DNA of 64,000 nt. Source: OCS116 sp051531935 (lineage in GTDB: Bacteria > Pseudomonadota > Alphaproteobacteria > Rhizobiales > OSC116). The stretch is taken from the NCBI GenBank assembly GCA_051531935.1, contig JAOPTR010000016.1, positions 496,001-560,000 of the forward strand, written 5' to 3'. Under the pieces are notes generated by a model that was given only the letters and a program-made list of their open reading frames with translations, had not been told where the DNA came from and searched no databases. This document shows positions 8,634 through 16,052 of this stretch, piece by piece (the first letter of the stretch is position 1; each line of letters begins with the position of its first letter). Both the position numbers and the translations under genes were made by a program.

Positions 8634-9029
8634 ATGAACCAAATCAAAACTCAAGACGAATTACGTAAAATTTTGTCAGAGGAAGAGTTTCATGTCACGC
8701 AAAATGCAGGTACAGAGCGCCCACACACTCACGAATATAATCTCGAATGGTCATTAGGTACCTATAACTGCATTTGCTGCGATACGGCTTTGTTTTTGTC
8801 CGATAGTAAATTCGATGCCGGCTGCGGTTGGCCAAGCTTTTTTGCCACTGTTTCAGACAATGTGGTTAAAGAAATAGAAGACTTATCATATCTCAACCGC
8901 CCCCGCACCGAAATCAGATGCAATAAATGCGACGCTCATTTAGGCCATGTATTCCCCGATGGGCCACCGCCAACAGGCCTACGCTATTGCCTCAATGGCA
9001 GCGCCCTCAATTTCACTCCTAATTCTTAA
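8634..9029 (+). CDS. msrB: Peptide-methionine (R)-S-oxide reductase
   Basis: A 131-residue thiol enzyme that reduces methionine R-sulfoxide in oxidised proteins using thioredoxin. All MsrB features are visible: two CxxC zinc-binding pairs (C46/C49 in CICC and C96/C99 in CNKC), the CGWPSF motif (about 64-69), HLGHVFPDGPPPTG (about 102-115) and the catalytic cysteine in RYCLNG (C119). The length is normal for a single-domain MsrB. An AAGGAT ribosome site precedes the ATG at proper distance. oligopeptidase B follows after 11 bases, so the two are likely co-transcribed; both could be viewed as protein-damage functions. Confidence 0.96.
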   Translation: MNQIKTQDELRKILSEEEFHVTQNAGTERPHTHEYNLEWSLGTYNCICCDTALFLSDSKFDAGCGWPSFFATVSDNVVKEIEDLSYLNRPRTEIRCNKCDAHLGHVFPDGPPPTGLRYCLNGSALNFTPNS

Positions 9030-9040
9030 AGTATAATCAT

Positions 9041-11113
9041 ATGACACAAAAACCAATTGCACCCAAAATTCCAAAAACAGATGTTCACCATGGCATTTCC
9101 CGTACCGACAATTATGCGTGGCTGCGCGATGATAATTGGCAAGAAGTGTTGCGTGACCCCAAAGTGCTCAATCAAGACATCCGCACACATTTAGAGGCCG
9201 AAAACGCCTATACACTCAGCCGCTTAACCGATACGGTAGAGCTTCAAGACCAGCTTTATAAAGAAATGCGCGGCCGCATTAAAGAAGATGACAATAGCGT
9301 ACCCGTCAAAGATGGTGCCTACCTTTACGGTGCTAAATTCGAAACTGGCAAAGAATACGCCATTCACTACCGCACCCACATCGCAAATGACAAACAAGAA
9401 ATCCTTATTGATGGCAATCAGCTAGCCGTTGGCGAAAAATATTTCCGCATTATTTCTCTCGCTCACAGTCCCGATCATCGCTTTGTTGCATATGGTGTAG
9501 ATGTAAAAGGTTCCGAAAAATACACAATCAAAATCATCGACACCCAAACTGGCGATTTACTTGCCGACCAAATTTTGGAAACCACTGGCAGCATCACATG
9601 GGCAGCCGACAGCCAAACATTCTTCTATGTTAAAGTCGATGACAATCACCGCCCTTCCGAAGTTTACCGCCATGTTCTAGGCAATATAGATGATACGCTG
9701 ACCTATCATGAGCAAGATAGCGGCTTATTCGTCAATGTCGGCAAAGTGCAAGACGGCAGCTACATCGTCATAAATATTGCAGATCACGAAAGTGCTGAAC
9801 TGCATATAATAGACGCCAACAGCCCTGCAGAAACTCCAAAATTGCTACTAAAGCGTAGCAACCTGCACGAATATAGCGTCGAGCATCATTCAGGCAATTT
9901 CTACATATTGTCAAATTTCAATGATCGTGAAGATTTCGCCATTTTTAAATGCCCTGTCGATAATTTCACCACCGATGCTTGGCAAGAGGTTATCCCACAT
10001 GAAGCAGGTACACTCATCATCAGCTGCGGCGTACTTAAAAACTGGCTTATTTGGCTACAACGCAAAGACGGCCTGCCCTCCATTCAAATGCTTAATTTCG
10101 CAAATGGCGAACAAAGCCAAGTGAGCTTCGATGAGGAAGCCTATTCTCTAGGCCTTAGCTTAGGTATGGAATTCGATACAAACGACATCCGCCTCACCTA
10201 TTCAAGCCCCACAACTCCCGCTCAAACGTTCGACTACAATCTCAATACCAAAGATCGCAAACTCATTAAAGAACAAGAAATCCCATCTGGTCACAATATT
10301 ACCGATTATGAAACCAAACGGTTGTTTGCCACTTCACATGATGGCGAGCAAATCCCCATCACATTGTTATATAACGCGGGACTAGTGCTAGATGGCAAAG
10401 CTCCAATGCTATTATATGGCTATGGTTCCTACGGCTACAGCATGCCTGCAAGCTTTAACAGTAAAATGCTAAGTCTGGTCGATCGCGGTTTTGTTTATGC
10501 CATCGCACATGTACGTGGCGGCATGGAAAAAGGCTATAATTGGTATAAATCCGCAAAACGCGAAACCAAGGCCAATAGTTTCAAAGATTTTGTATCCTGT
10601 GCAGAGCATCTCATTCAGTTAAATTACACTTCTGCAGGGAATATCATTGCCGAAGGCCGTAGCGCGGGCGGTCTGCTTATGGGCGCAATCAACAATATGT
10701 CTCCAGAGCTTTGGGGCGCGGTAATATCCGAGGTTCCCTTTGTCGATACGCTAACCACCATGTTAGATGATACACTACCCCTCACACCACCAGAATGGCC
10801 AGAATGGGGCAACCCCATTGCCGATGAGCAAGCCTATAAAAACATAGAATCCTATTCGCCATACGATCAAATCAGCAAAAAGAAATACCCTGCTGTATTG
10901 GCCGTTGGTGGCTTAACAGATCCGCGCGTCACCTATTGGGAGCCTGCAAAATGGGTTGCTAAATTACGTGAATTTAACACGTCAGATAACGACATATTGT
11001 TATATACCGAAATGGAAGCAGGTCATGGCGGCGCTTCAGGTCGCTTCGAAAGCCTCAAAGAAGATGCTCGGCTCTATGCTTTTGCCATCAAAGCCATTGG
11101 CTTGCATAAATAG
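9041..11113 (+). CDS. ptrB: Oligopeptidase B (S9A prolyl oligopeptidase family)
   Basis: A 690-residue serine peptidase that cleaves short peptides after Arg or Lys. The N-terminal beta-propeller (about residues 60-400) gates the active site; the C-terminal alpha/beta-hydrolase domain contains the nucleophile in GRSAGG (Ser about 541) and the catalytic His in the GHGGASGR motif (about 662), with YGSYGYSMPASFNSK (about 465-480) typical of oligopeptidase B. The opening PKTDVHHGISRTDNYAWLRDDNW matches the family start. The protein lacks a signal peptide, so it is cytosolic. No strong ribosome-binding site is visible before the ATG; translation may be coupled to msrB, 11 bases upstream. Confidence 0.93.
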   Translation: MTQKPIAPKIPKTDVHHGISRTDNYAWLRDDNWQEVLRDPKVLNQDIRTHLEAENAYTLSRLTDTVELQDQLYKEMRGRIKEDDNSVPVKDGAYLYGAKFETGKEYAIHYRTHIANDKQEILIDGNQLAVGEKYFRIISLAHSPDHRFVAYGVDVKGSEKYTIKIIDTQTGDLLADQILETTGSITWAADSQTFFYVKVDDNHRPSEVYRHVLGNIDDTLTYHEQDSGLFVNVGKVQDGSYIVINIADHESAELHIIDANSPAETPKLLLKRSNLHEYSVEHHSGNFYILSNFNDREDFAIFKCPVDNFTTDAWQEVIPHEAGTLIISCGVLKNWLIWLQRKDGLPSIQMLNFANGEQSQVSFDEEAYSLGLSLGMEFDTNDIRLTYSSPTTPAQTFDYNLNTKDRKLIKEQEIPSGHNITDYETKRLFATSHDGEQIPITLLYNAGLVLDGKAPMLLYGYGSYGYSMPASFNSKMLSLVDRGFVYAIAHVRGGMEKGYNWYKSAKRETKANSFKDFVSCAEHLIQLNYTSAGNIIAEGRSAGGLLMGAINNMSPELWGAVISEVPFVDTLTTMLDDTLPLTPPEWPEWGNPIADEQAYKNIESYSPYDQISKKKYPAVLAVGGLTDPRVTYWEPAKWVAKLREFNTSDNDILLYTEMEAGHGGASGRFESLKEDARLYAFAIKAIGLHK

Positions 11114-11123
11114 GACACTCAGT

Positions 11124-11366
11124 ATGGAACAAAAAAAGATCGAACTATCAGACGATCGCAAGGCTGCGCTTATTTTTAAAATTAAAGCCTATTTTGAAAA
11201 TGAATTAAGCCAAGACATTGGTCAATTTGATGCCGAATTTTTGCTTAATTTCTTCACCGAGGAATTAGGCACAAATATCTACAATCAAGCTTTGTGGGAT
11301 ATGCAGGATCAATTAAAAGAAAGATTTGAACTGATGAATGACATCATTTATCAGTTGGAAAAATAA
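11124..11366 (+). CDS. DUF2164 family protein
   Basis: An 80-residue acidic helical protein that matches DUF2164: IELSDDRKAALIFKIKAYF, then QFDAEFLLNFFTEELG and YNQALWDMQDQL. The family's function is unknown; members are small cytosolic proteins of proteobacteria and some firmicutes. A longer upstream extension of the frame would run into the end of ptrB; the ATG at 11124, ten bases after the ptrB stop, gives exactly the family start (MEQKKIELS). Its 3' end overlaps the convergent ASCH-domain gene by 23 bases. Confidence 0.85.
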   Translation: MEQKKIELSDDRKAALIFKIKAYFENELSQDIGQFDAEFLLNFFTEELGTNIYNQALWDMQDQLKERFELMNDIIYQLEK

Positions 11367-11811
11367 CATCAATCCAAGTGATAAGAAGTTCAGTTTCGTC
11401 ATTAAAATCTATTTTTTGGTGTTCACATTCCGTGTTTAAAAAATCGGCGTTCATATCTTTCCAGCTTTGTAAACTTCCATTCCCAATGCAAAATTGTTTG
11501 GCAAGCTGCTCTGTCACCTGATTGTATTTTATTGTGTCAATGCCAACAATTTTCACCACTGCAAACGCTTCGCCAAACCTATCTGCCAAAACCAATATCC
11601 CGCCTTCTACAAGCGGTTCTATCTCTTGAACAGTGAACCATGCAGCAATTTTAAAAACAGCCTTTATTTCGCCAGAAACAAGTCTGCGCTTTTCCTCCAT
11701 ATAATCTTGTTCAACAAAATTATGCTCTACATAACGCACATTTTCGTGTGCCTTACTAAACCCATGTTCAGCAAAATAGTTTTCCAAAAATGTATGGATT
11801 CTCTTGTCCAC
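11344..11811 (-). CDS. ASCH-domain protein (paralogue 1 of 3)
   Basis: A 155-residue protein with an ASCH-type (PUA-related beta-barrel) fold. It begins MDKRIHTFLENYFAEHGF and has, in order, H-x-x-VRY (about residues 22-27), LVSGEIKAVFKIAAW (about 44-58), GILVLADRFGEAFAVVKI (about 71-88), GNGSLQSWKD and a C-terminal FNDETELLITW...FP. These align column for column with the two genes upstream (11844 and 12474), although overall identity is low. ASCH domains bind RNA or modified nucleosides; E. coli YqfB is an N4-acetylcytidine amidohydrolase. The activity of this longer subgroup is unknown. It is the last gene of the leftward cluster, 32 bases after its neighbour, and overlaps the convergent DUF2164 gene. 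Confidence 0.75.
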   Translation of the reverse strand: MDKRIHTFLENYFAEHGFSKAHENVRYVEHNFVEQDYMEEKRRLVSGEIKAVFKIAAWFTVQEIEPLVEGGILVLADRFGEAFAVVKIVGIDTIKYNQVTEQLAKQFCIGNGSLQSWKDMNADFLNTECEHQKIDFNDETELLITWIDVIFPTDK

Positions 11812-11843
11812 ATTTCCCTCTTCATTGGGTTTATAAATCCCGC

Positions 11844-12305
11844 TTATTGCGGGTATAGTCGTTCAAACCACATAGCTTCTAGTTCAACATTTTCATCAAA
11901 TGTAATATTAATACTCTCGCAATCAGCAACAATCATCGCATGTTTGGTCTCGCGCCAAACTTCAACATCGCCATCTTCAATGCCAGATGCAATGGCGTGT
12001 TCTTTGTTAAACTCTTTATAAAGAATTGTTTCAAGTTTGCTGATTTTCACAACCACATGCGGCTCGCCATAAAAATCTGTTAAAACCATATAGTCCCCAA
12101 CTAGTGGTTGAGGCACTTTCTGGCTTAAAAGCCATGGTTTCAATCTAAACAATGCTGTTTTTTTACCAGATATAAGGTCAGCTAAATTATCGCCACTTTC
12201 ATCATCCGAAAGCACAAACTGCACATAACGAACCCTTTCATGAGTTCGATGCAAATTTTCTTGCTCAAATAAATTGGCTAAAAATTTATGAATTCCAGTT
12301 GCCAT
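11844..12305 (-). CDS. ASCH-domain protein (paralogue 2 of 3)
   Basis: A 153-residue protein and the clearest ASCH member of the trio: LADLISGKKTALFRLKPW (about residues 41-58) matches the ASCH G-x-K-x-A motif, GDYMVLTDFYGEPHVVVKI (about 70-88) the central beta hairpin, then A-x-x-x-G-x-x-DGDVEVWRE (about 109-120) and a terminal W-FERLYP. I chose the start at 12305 (MATGIHKFL) because it aligns with the starts of the two paralogues; 12320 is also in frame. A 168-base gap separates it from the upstream paralogue, so it may have its own promoter. Expected to be cytosolic; substrate unknown (modified RNA base or nucleoside by family analogy). Confidence 0.8.
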   Translation of the reverse strand: MATGIHKFLANLFEQENLHRTHERVRYVQFVLSDDESGDNLADLISGKKTALFRLKPWLLSQKVPQPLVGDYMVLTDFYGEPHVVVKISKLETILYKEFNKEHAIASGIEDGDVEVWRETKHAMIVADCESINITFDENVELEAMWFERLYPQ

Positions 12306-12473
12306 GGTTCTTAAGATCACACTCCAAATAGATTACTAGTCATTGGTATTAGACTAAAGTCTATAGTGAATCTTGATATTGTCAATTAACAATGGCTAAT
12401 GATTACTCAAAATGAGTTATAAGACAAGCAGTGGTTTAAATTAATACTGTATAAATCTATATAAATCAATATT

Positions 12474-12938
12474 TTACGGTGAATATGGATATAAAACGTC
12501 AAATTTTGTGACCAATAATTCAGTCTCAGCGTCAAATTTAATACCTGCAAAAATGCAATCTTTAGCGATTACATTACGGCTTCTTTGGCGCCAAACGCTC
12601 AAACTACCATCACCATATCCAAATTCTAACGCTAATTCTTCATCAACATCCTTGTATAAGACAATTTCGCAGTGTCTAATTTTTCCAACCGCTTTTGCCA
12701 TTCCATAGAAATCAGTCAAAACTAAAATGTGGTTTTCCTCACCCCACCTCATGGCCTGCTCAACATACCAAGCGCGCGCTCTAAACCCAGCACTCACTTT
12801 TCCAGCCAGTAAATTTTCAAGATGGTCGTCATTGTCTTCATCGGCATCTAAAAATGGAATATATCTCACATGTGGGTGCGTGCGGCTTAAACCAAGTTCA
12901 GCAAAAAGAGCTTCTAAAAAATCATCTATATTTTGCAT
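12474..12938 (-). CDS. ASCH-domain protein (paralogue 3 of 3)
   Basis: A 154-residue paralogue of the two downstream genes, sharing FLEALFAELGLSRTHPHVRY at the N terminus, NLLAGKVSAGFRARAWYVEQ (about residues 42-61), HILVLTDFYGMAKAVGKI (about 70-87), YGDGSLSVWRQR (about 107-118) and F-D-A-x-TELLVTKFDVLYP at the end. The frame extends 15 codons further up to 12983, into the stop region of alkC; the internal ATG at 12938 aligns exactly with the paralogues and is preferred. It lies 44 bases downstream of alkC on the same strand and is probably co-transcribed with it. Function unknown beyond the ASCH fold. Confidence 0.75.
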   Translation of the reverse strand: MQNIDDFLEALFAELGLSRTHPHVRYIPFLDADEDNDDHLENLLAGKVSAGFRARAWYVEQAMRWGEENHILVLTDFYGMAKAVGKIRHCEIVLYKDVDEELALEFGYGDGSLSVWRQRSRNVIAKDCIFAGIKFDAETELLVTKFDVLYPYSP

Positions 12939-12982
12939 TATATTACAATTCATCATTACAAAAGGACATGATGAGAGTGACA

Positions 12983-14101
12983 CTAAACCTCTAATATAAA
13001 GTGAATTATCGCAAATGATTGGCCATTTAAAAGTATTTCAAGCCGATGCTCACCCGCATAATACTTTCGGGTCGATATAGGCTTAAACATTTGTTTCTTT
13101 AAAATGGATAAAGTCTGCCCCGCAGCCAGTTCAATATTCTTTAATTTAAAAACCTTAGGCGCCAATTTACCGTTTGATTTCATAAAATGAATGGCATAAT
13201 CCAAAACAATTTTCTGGTCAGTTTCAGCTTTTAAATCAAACCCAAACTCCAAATTTTCACCCATTTTTATGTGAGCATTTGTAAGCGACAGGTTTTCAAT
13301 TTTTGTATTTATCTGCTCGCTAAACCCAAGCAATGAAAATACTGGCGGAAACCCCTGCTTCACCAAACCGCGTGTGGCATGCCTCACAACCCATGTAATG
13401 TCCTTTAGCCCTGCAGGCTTTGTTTCAGCTTGCCATTTCTTACAAATATCAATTACAAGCTGTGGGTGGTCTTTGGAAATATCATTCAAATTATTCGCAA
13501 CAGATCTGCGCACATATTCAGCTTCATCGCTTTTTAATCGGTCTAATAAATCCATAACATCAGAAGGGTCTTTGATAAATTGCTTCAGCTGCAGCCCCCA
13601 TGGCAATCTTGGGCGAATGCCTTCACTCGCCAATCTCCTCACATGCTCGTTGTCATGAGCGCACCACAATTGTAGGCGCTTATAAGTCAGTTCAAAATGT
13701 TGGTTTATAAACGGCCTAATGGCAAATTCGGCCGAAAATAGTGGCGTTAAAACTTCCAAAACATCAAGGCTCTTTTCGGGGCAATCCAACCCATGCACGC
13801 CCACATAATCAATTAACGGCCAAATTGCAAAACCACTAAAATCACTAAGCCCATTACCAACACCCCAATTTTCACCTACAGCTATCAGCACATCTCCTGC
13901 TTGATCAAAATCATCTGGTAATCGTTGATGTAAAATTTCAATCAAATGGTTCACCCGCGCTTTTAATTCAAGCGCTTCAATGCCTTCAAAACCATCTGCA
14001 ACAAATCTCTGGTTATCAAATTCAGGCCAAGCATGCTTTATTTGGCTTGCCATTTTTTCAATAGCCACAAGGCCTAAACTATCCTTCATTAATTCCGCCA
14101 T
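12983..14101 (-). CDS. alkC: AlkC-type DNA alkylation-repeat glycosylase with C-terminal Ig-like domain
   Basis: A protein of about 372 residues in the HEAT-like-repeat AlkC/AlkD superfamily. AlkC removes N3-alkylated purines (such as 3-methyladenine) from DNA without base flipping. Recognisable parts, counted from the preferred start: MKDSLGLVAIEKMASQI near the N terminus, WCAHDNEHVRRLASEGIRPRLPW (about 165-187), EYVRRSVANNLNDISKDHP (about 213-231) and WVVRHATRGLVKQG, all classic AlkC repeats. Residues from about 275 on form a separate beta-rich stretch (GENLEFGFDLKAETDQKIVLDY ... STRKYYAGEHRLEI) consistent with the Ig-like domain found in one AlkC subgroup. The start at 14101 (MAELMKDSLG) matches family starts and has a GGGA upstream; 14164 is an alternative. 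First gene of the ASCH cluster. Confidence 0.85.
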   Translation of the reverse strand: MAELMKDSLGLVAIEKMASQIKHAWPEFDNQRFVADGFEGIEALELKARVNHLIEILHQRLPDDFDQAGDVLIAVGENWGVGNGLSDFSGFAIWPLIDYVGVHGLDCPEKSLDVLEVLTPLFSAEFAIRPFINQHFELTYKRLQLWCAHDNEHVRRLASEGIRPRLPWGLQLKQFIKDPSDVMDLLDRLKSDEAEYVRRSVANNLNDISKDHPQLVIDICKKWQAETKPAGLKDITWVVRHATRGLVKQGFPPVFSLLGFSEQINTKIENLSLTNAHIKMGENLEFGFDLKAETDQKIVLDYAIHFMKSNGKLAPKVFKLKNIELAAGQTLSILKKQMFKPISTRKYYAGEHRLEILLNGQSFAIIHFILEV

Positions 14102-14214
14102 AAACACATCCCATGATAATTTTTGACAAGTATATAAAATAACCTGACTTGAAATATTTTCCATAAGACTATAAGGTGCGCTTGATATAAATCAATTCAT
14201 AATTGGAGGCTAAA

Positions 14215-14820
14215 ATGGCATTCGAATTACCAGTTCTACCTTATGCGTATGATGCGCTAGACCCATATATGTCAGCCGAAACTCTAGAGTTTCACCATGA
14301 CAAACATCACAATGCATATGTAACAAATGGCAATAACTTGCTTAATGGTTCAGGCCTAGAAGATAAATCACTAGAAGAAATCATCGTTGCTACTTATGGC
14401 GATGCTTCAAAAGCTGGTCTATTTAACAATGCTGCTCAACATTTCAACCATATGCATTTCTGGAATTGGATGAAAAAAGACGGCGGCGGTTCAATTCCTG
14501 GTGAATTAGAAGCTAAAATCATTGCAGACCTTGGTTCTGTAGCTGCGTTACGCGATGCTTTTTTAACTGCAGGCGCTACACAATTTGGTTCTGGTTGGTG
14601 CTGGTTGGTACAAAATGCCGAAGGCAAATTGGAAGTTACAAAAACAGCAAATGGCGAAAACCCTCTTTGCTTTGGCCAAACACCATTGCTAGGTTGCGAC
14701 GTTTGGGAGCATAGCTATTATATTGACTACCGCAATGCACGCCCTAAATACCTCGAAGCTTATTTCGATAACATGATCAATTGGGAATATGTAGCCGAAC
14801 TATATGGCAACGCTTCTTAA
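14215..14820 (+). CDS. sodB: Superoxide dismutase, Fe type
   Basis: A 201-residue Fe/Mn-family superoxide dismutase that converts superoxide to oxygen and hydrogen peroxide in the cytosol. Metal ligands are seen in LEFHHDKHHNAYV (first His), AAQHFNHMHFWNW (second His) and DVWEHSYYIDYRN (Asp and His). The glutamine in NNAAQHFNH occupies the place that distinguishes iron from manganese enzymes, so an iron cofactor is likely. ATG at 14215 follows GGAGG at ideal spacing; an upstream TTG in frame is not needed. Transcribed divergently from alkC, and followed by a strong intrinsic terminator. Confidence 0.96.
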   Translation: MAFELPVLPYAYDALDPYMSAETLEFHHDKHHNAYVTNGNNLLNGSGLEDKSLEEIIVATYGDASKAGLFNNAAQHFNHMHFWNWMKKDGGGSIPGELEAKIIADLGSVAALRDAFLTAGATQFGSGWCWLVQNAEGKLEVTKTANGENPLCFGQTPLLGCDVWEHSYYIDYRNARPKYLEAYFDNMINWEYVAELYGNAS

Positions 14821-14844
14821 GCTCATAAGAATTACAATTCTAAA

Positions 14845-14875
14845 CCTCGTTTTTTTAAAAAAACGGGGTTTTTTT
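14845..14875 (+). terminator. Rho-independent terminator of sodB
   Basis: CCTCG plus seven T at 14845-14856 pairs with seven A plus CGGGG at 14857-14868 (one G-T pair), followed by a T run to 14875. It lies 25 bases after the sodB stop and touches the end of the convergent azlD, so it may also end that transcript, since the A-rich arm gives Ts on the other strand. Confidence 0.8.
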
Positions 14876-15167
14876 ATGCAAAAAACTTAATCGCCAACAA
14901 TCCACCAATGCCCACAAACATTGATAATATGGCATTATTGCTAAACCAGTAAGTCACCAAAAAAACCACAAGCATACCCTGTTCAACCATACTACCGCGC
15001 AACGCACCAGGTATAAAAAATGCCATCATGGCGCAAATTGGCAACATTAATAAGGTCGAGCGATAAGGCGAATCCTCAGCGACATAACCAGACAGCAGCA
15101 CACCAATGGCGCGGGTGAAATATAAAACAATTGGCAATATCACCAATACAATCCAAGGTTCAACCAT
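14874..15167 (-). CDS. azlD: AzlD family branched-chain amino acid exporter subunit
   Basis: A 97-residue membrane protein with about four hydrophobic segments. FTRAIGVLLSG, RSTLLMLPICAMMAFF and SMFVGIGGLLAIKF resemble AzlD proteins, the small partner of AzlC in branched-chain amino acid and analogue export. It overlaps the end of azlC by 8 bases, which fits the usual azlCD gene pair. Confidence 0.85.
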   Translation of the reverse strand: MVEPWIVLVILPIVLYFTRAIGVLLSGYVAEDSPYRSTLLMLPICAMMAFFIPGALRGSMVEQGMLVVFLVTYWFSNNAILSMFVGIGGLLAIKFFA

Positions 15168-15846
15168 TTTTTCGGTTCCTCAGTTCGAGCCATAAATTAC
15201 TCAACCCACCAACACTCACGCCGCCAAGCATAATTAAAAACTGCTCAGCATTTAACAAATATAAAGCTAAGATTGTCATGGCTGCCAATAGAATCGGTGT
15301 TTTAAGCCCCTCACCTGTTTTCATCAGCATAATCACCAACATGCCCAAATACATCACACCGGCATAAGCAAGGCTATCGACAATGGATTTTTGTAAGCTC
15401 CCAGCAATCAACAATCCAATCACTGTGCCAGATATCCATAAACAGTAAACAAAGACACCAGAGCCACAAATATAAGCAAATTTGTTTTCAATATGTTTGG
15501 CGCGCATTCCTAAAACATAACTTATATCGGTATAGATAAATATTTTCAGATATTTCTGCCAAGCAGGCTGCCCAACAAAAACATGTCCCAAAGCCATGCC
15601 CATAAATATATTACGCGAGGCTATTAAAAAACCAGATAATAAAATGGTAGCAAGCGGTAACACATCACCCCAAATGGAAATTGTGGCAAATTGCACACTG
15701 CCAGCAAATACAAATGCGCTCAAGCTCAAGGCTTCCACAAATGTTAGCCCCTTGGCCACTGCAGCCGAGCCAAAAATAACCGCAAACAACATTGCAGTTC
15801 CGCCCAACCCAATACTATCAAGCGCACCGCGCCTAAAATCATTCAT
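15160..15846 (-). CDS. azlC: AzlC family branched-chain amino acid exporter subunit
   Basis: A 228-residue polytopic inner-membrane protein. FRRGALDSIGLGGTAMLFAVIFGSAA near the N terminus, EALSLSAFVFAGSVQFATI (about residues 40-58) and ASRNIFMGMALGH (about 77-89) are the conserved AzlC blocks (F-A-G-x-AQ-F and R-x-x-x-MG). Together with AzlD it forms an exporter for branched-chain amino acids. ATG at 15846 (MNDFRRG) is preferred over an in-frame TTG at 15858. The gene is preceded by a short AT-rich gap. Confidence 0.9.
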   Translation of the reverse strand: MNDFRRGALDSIGLGGTAMLFAVIFGSAAVAKGLTFVEALSLSAFVFAGSVQFATISIWGDVLPLATILLSGFLIASRNIFMGMALGHVFVGQPAWQKYLKIFIYTDISYVLGMRAKHIENKFAYICGSGVFVYCLWISGTVIGLLIAGSLQKSIVDSLAYAGVMYLGMLVIMLMKTGEGLKTPILLAAMTILALYLLNAEQFLIMLGGVSVGGLSNLWLELRNRKNG

Positions 15847-15984
15847 ATTAATATCCAATTAAATTACCATCCTAATTAGGTATTTATGGAACTAATGTCC
15901 AACAAATTTAATTGATATATTGCCAATCGCGTGAAAAGCCCTCACTCAAACAGATAAGACCAAATTTCCAAACTTCACTAAAAC

Positions 15985-16014
15985 AAAAAAAAGCAAGAGC
16001 CAATGCTCTTGCTT
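15985..16014 (-). terminator. Rho-independent terminator of the HerA-like ATPase gene
   Basis: AAGCAAGAGC at 15991-16000 and GCTCTTGCTT at 16005-16014 form a perfect 10-bp stem with a 4-base loop. On the minus strand a run of eight Ts (A run at 15985-15992) follows, so it terminates the leftward gene ending at 16053. Confidence 0.88.
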
Positions 16015-16052
16015 CATTTATAGATATTTTATTTGCGCAGATTACATCAAGC

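Noticed and set aside
10956..11123. N-terminal extension of the DUF2164 frame into ptrB
   Set aside because: It would overlap the conserved C terminus of oligopeptidase B; the ATG at 11124 matches family starts.
11494..12021. 175-codon rightward frame across ASCH paralogues 1 and 2
   Set aside because: Antisense to two genes supported by paralogy; its product is Cys/Ser/Ile-rich with no domain.
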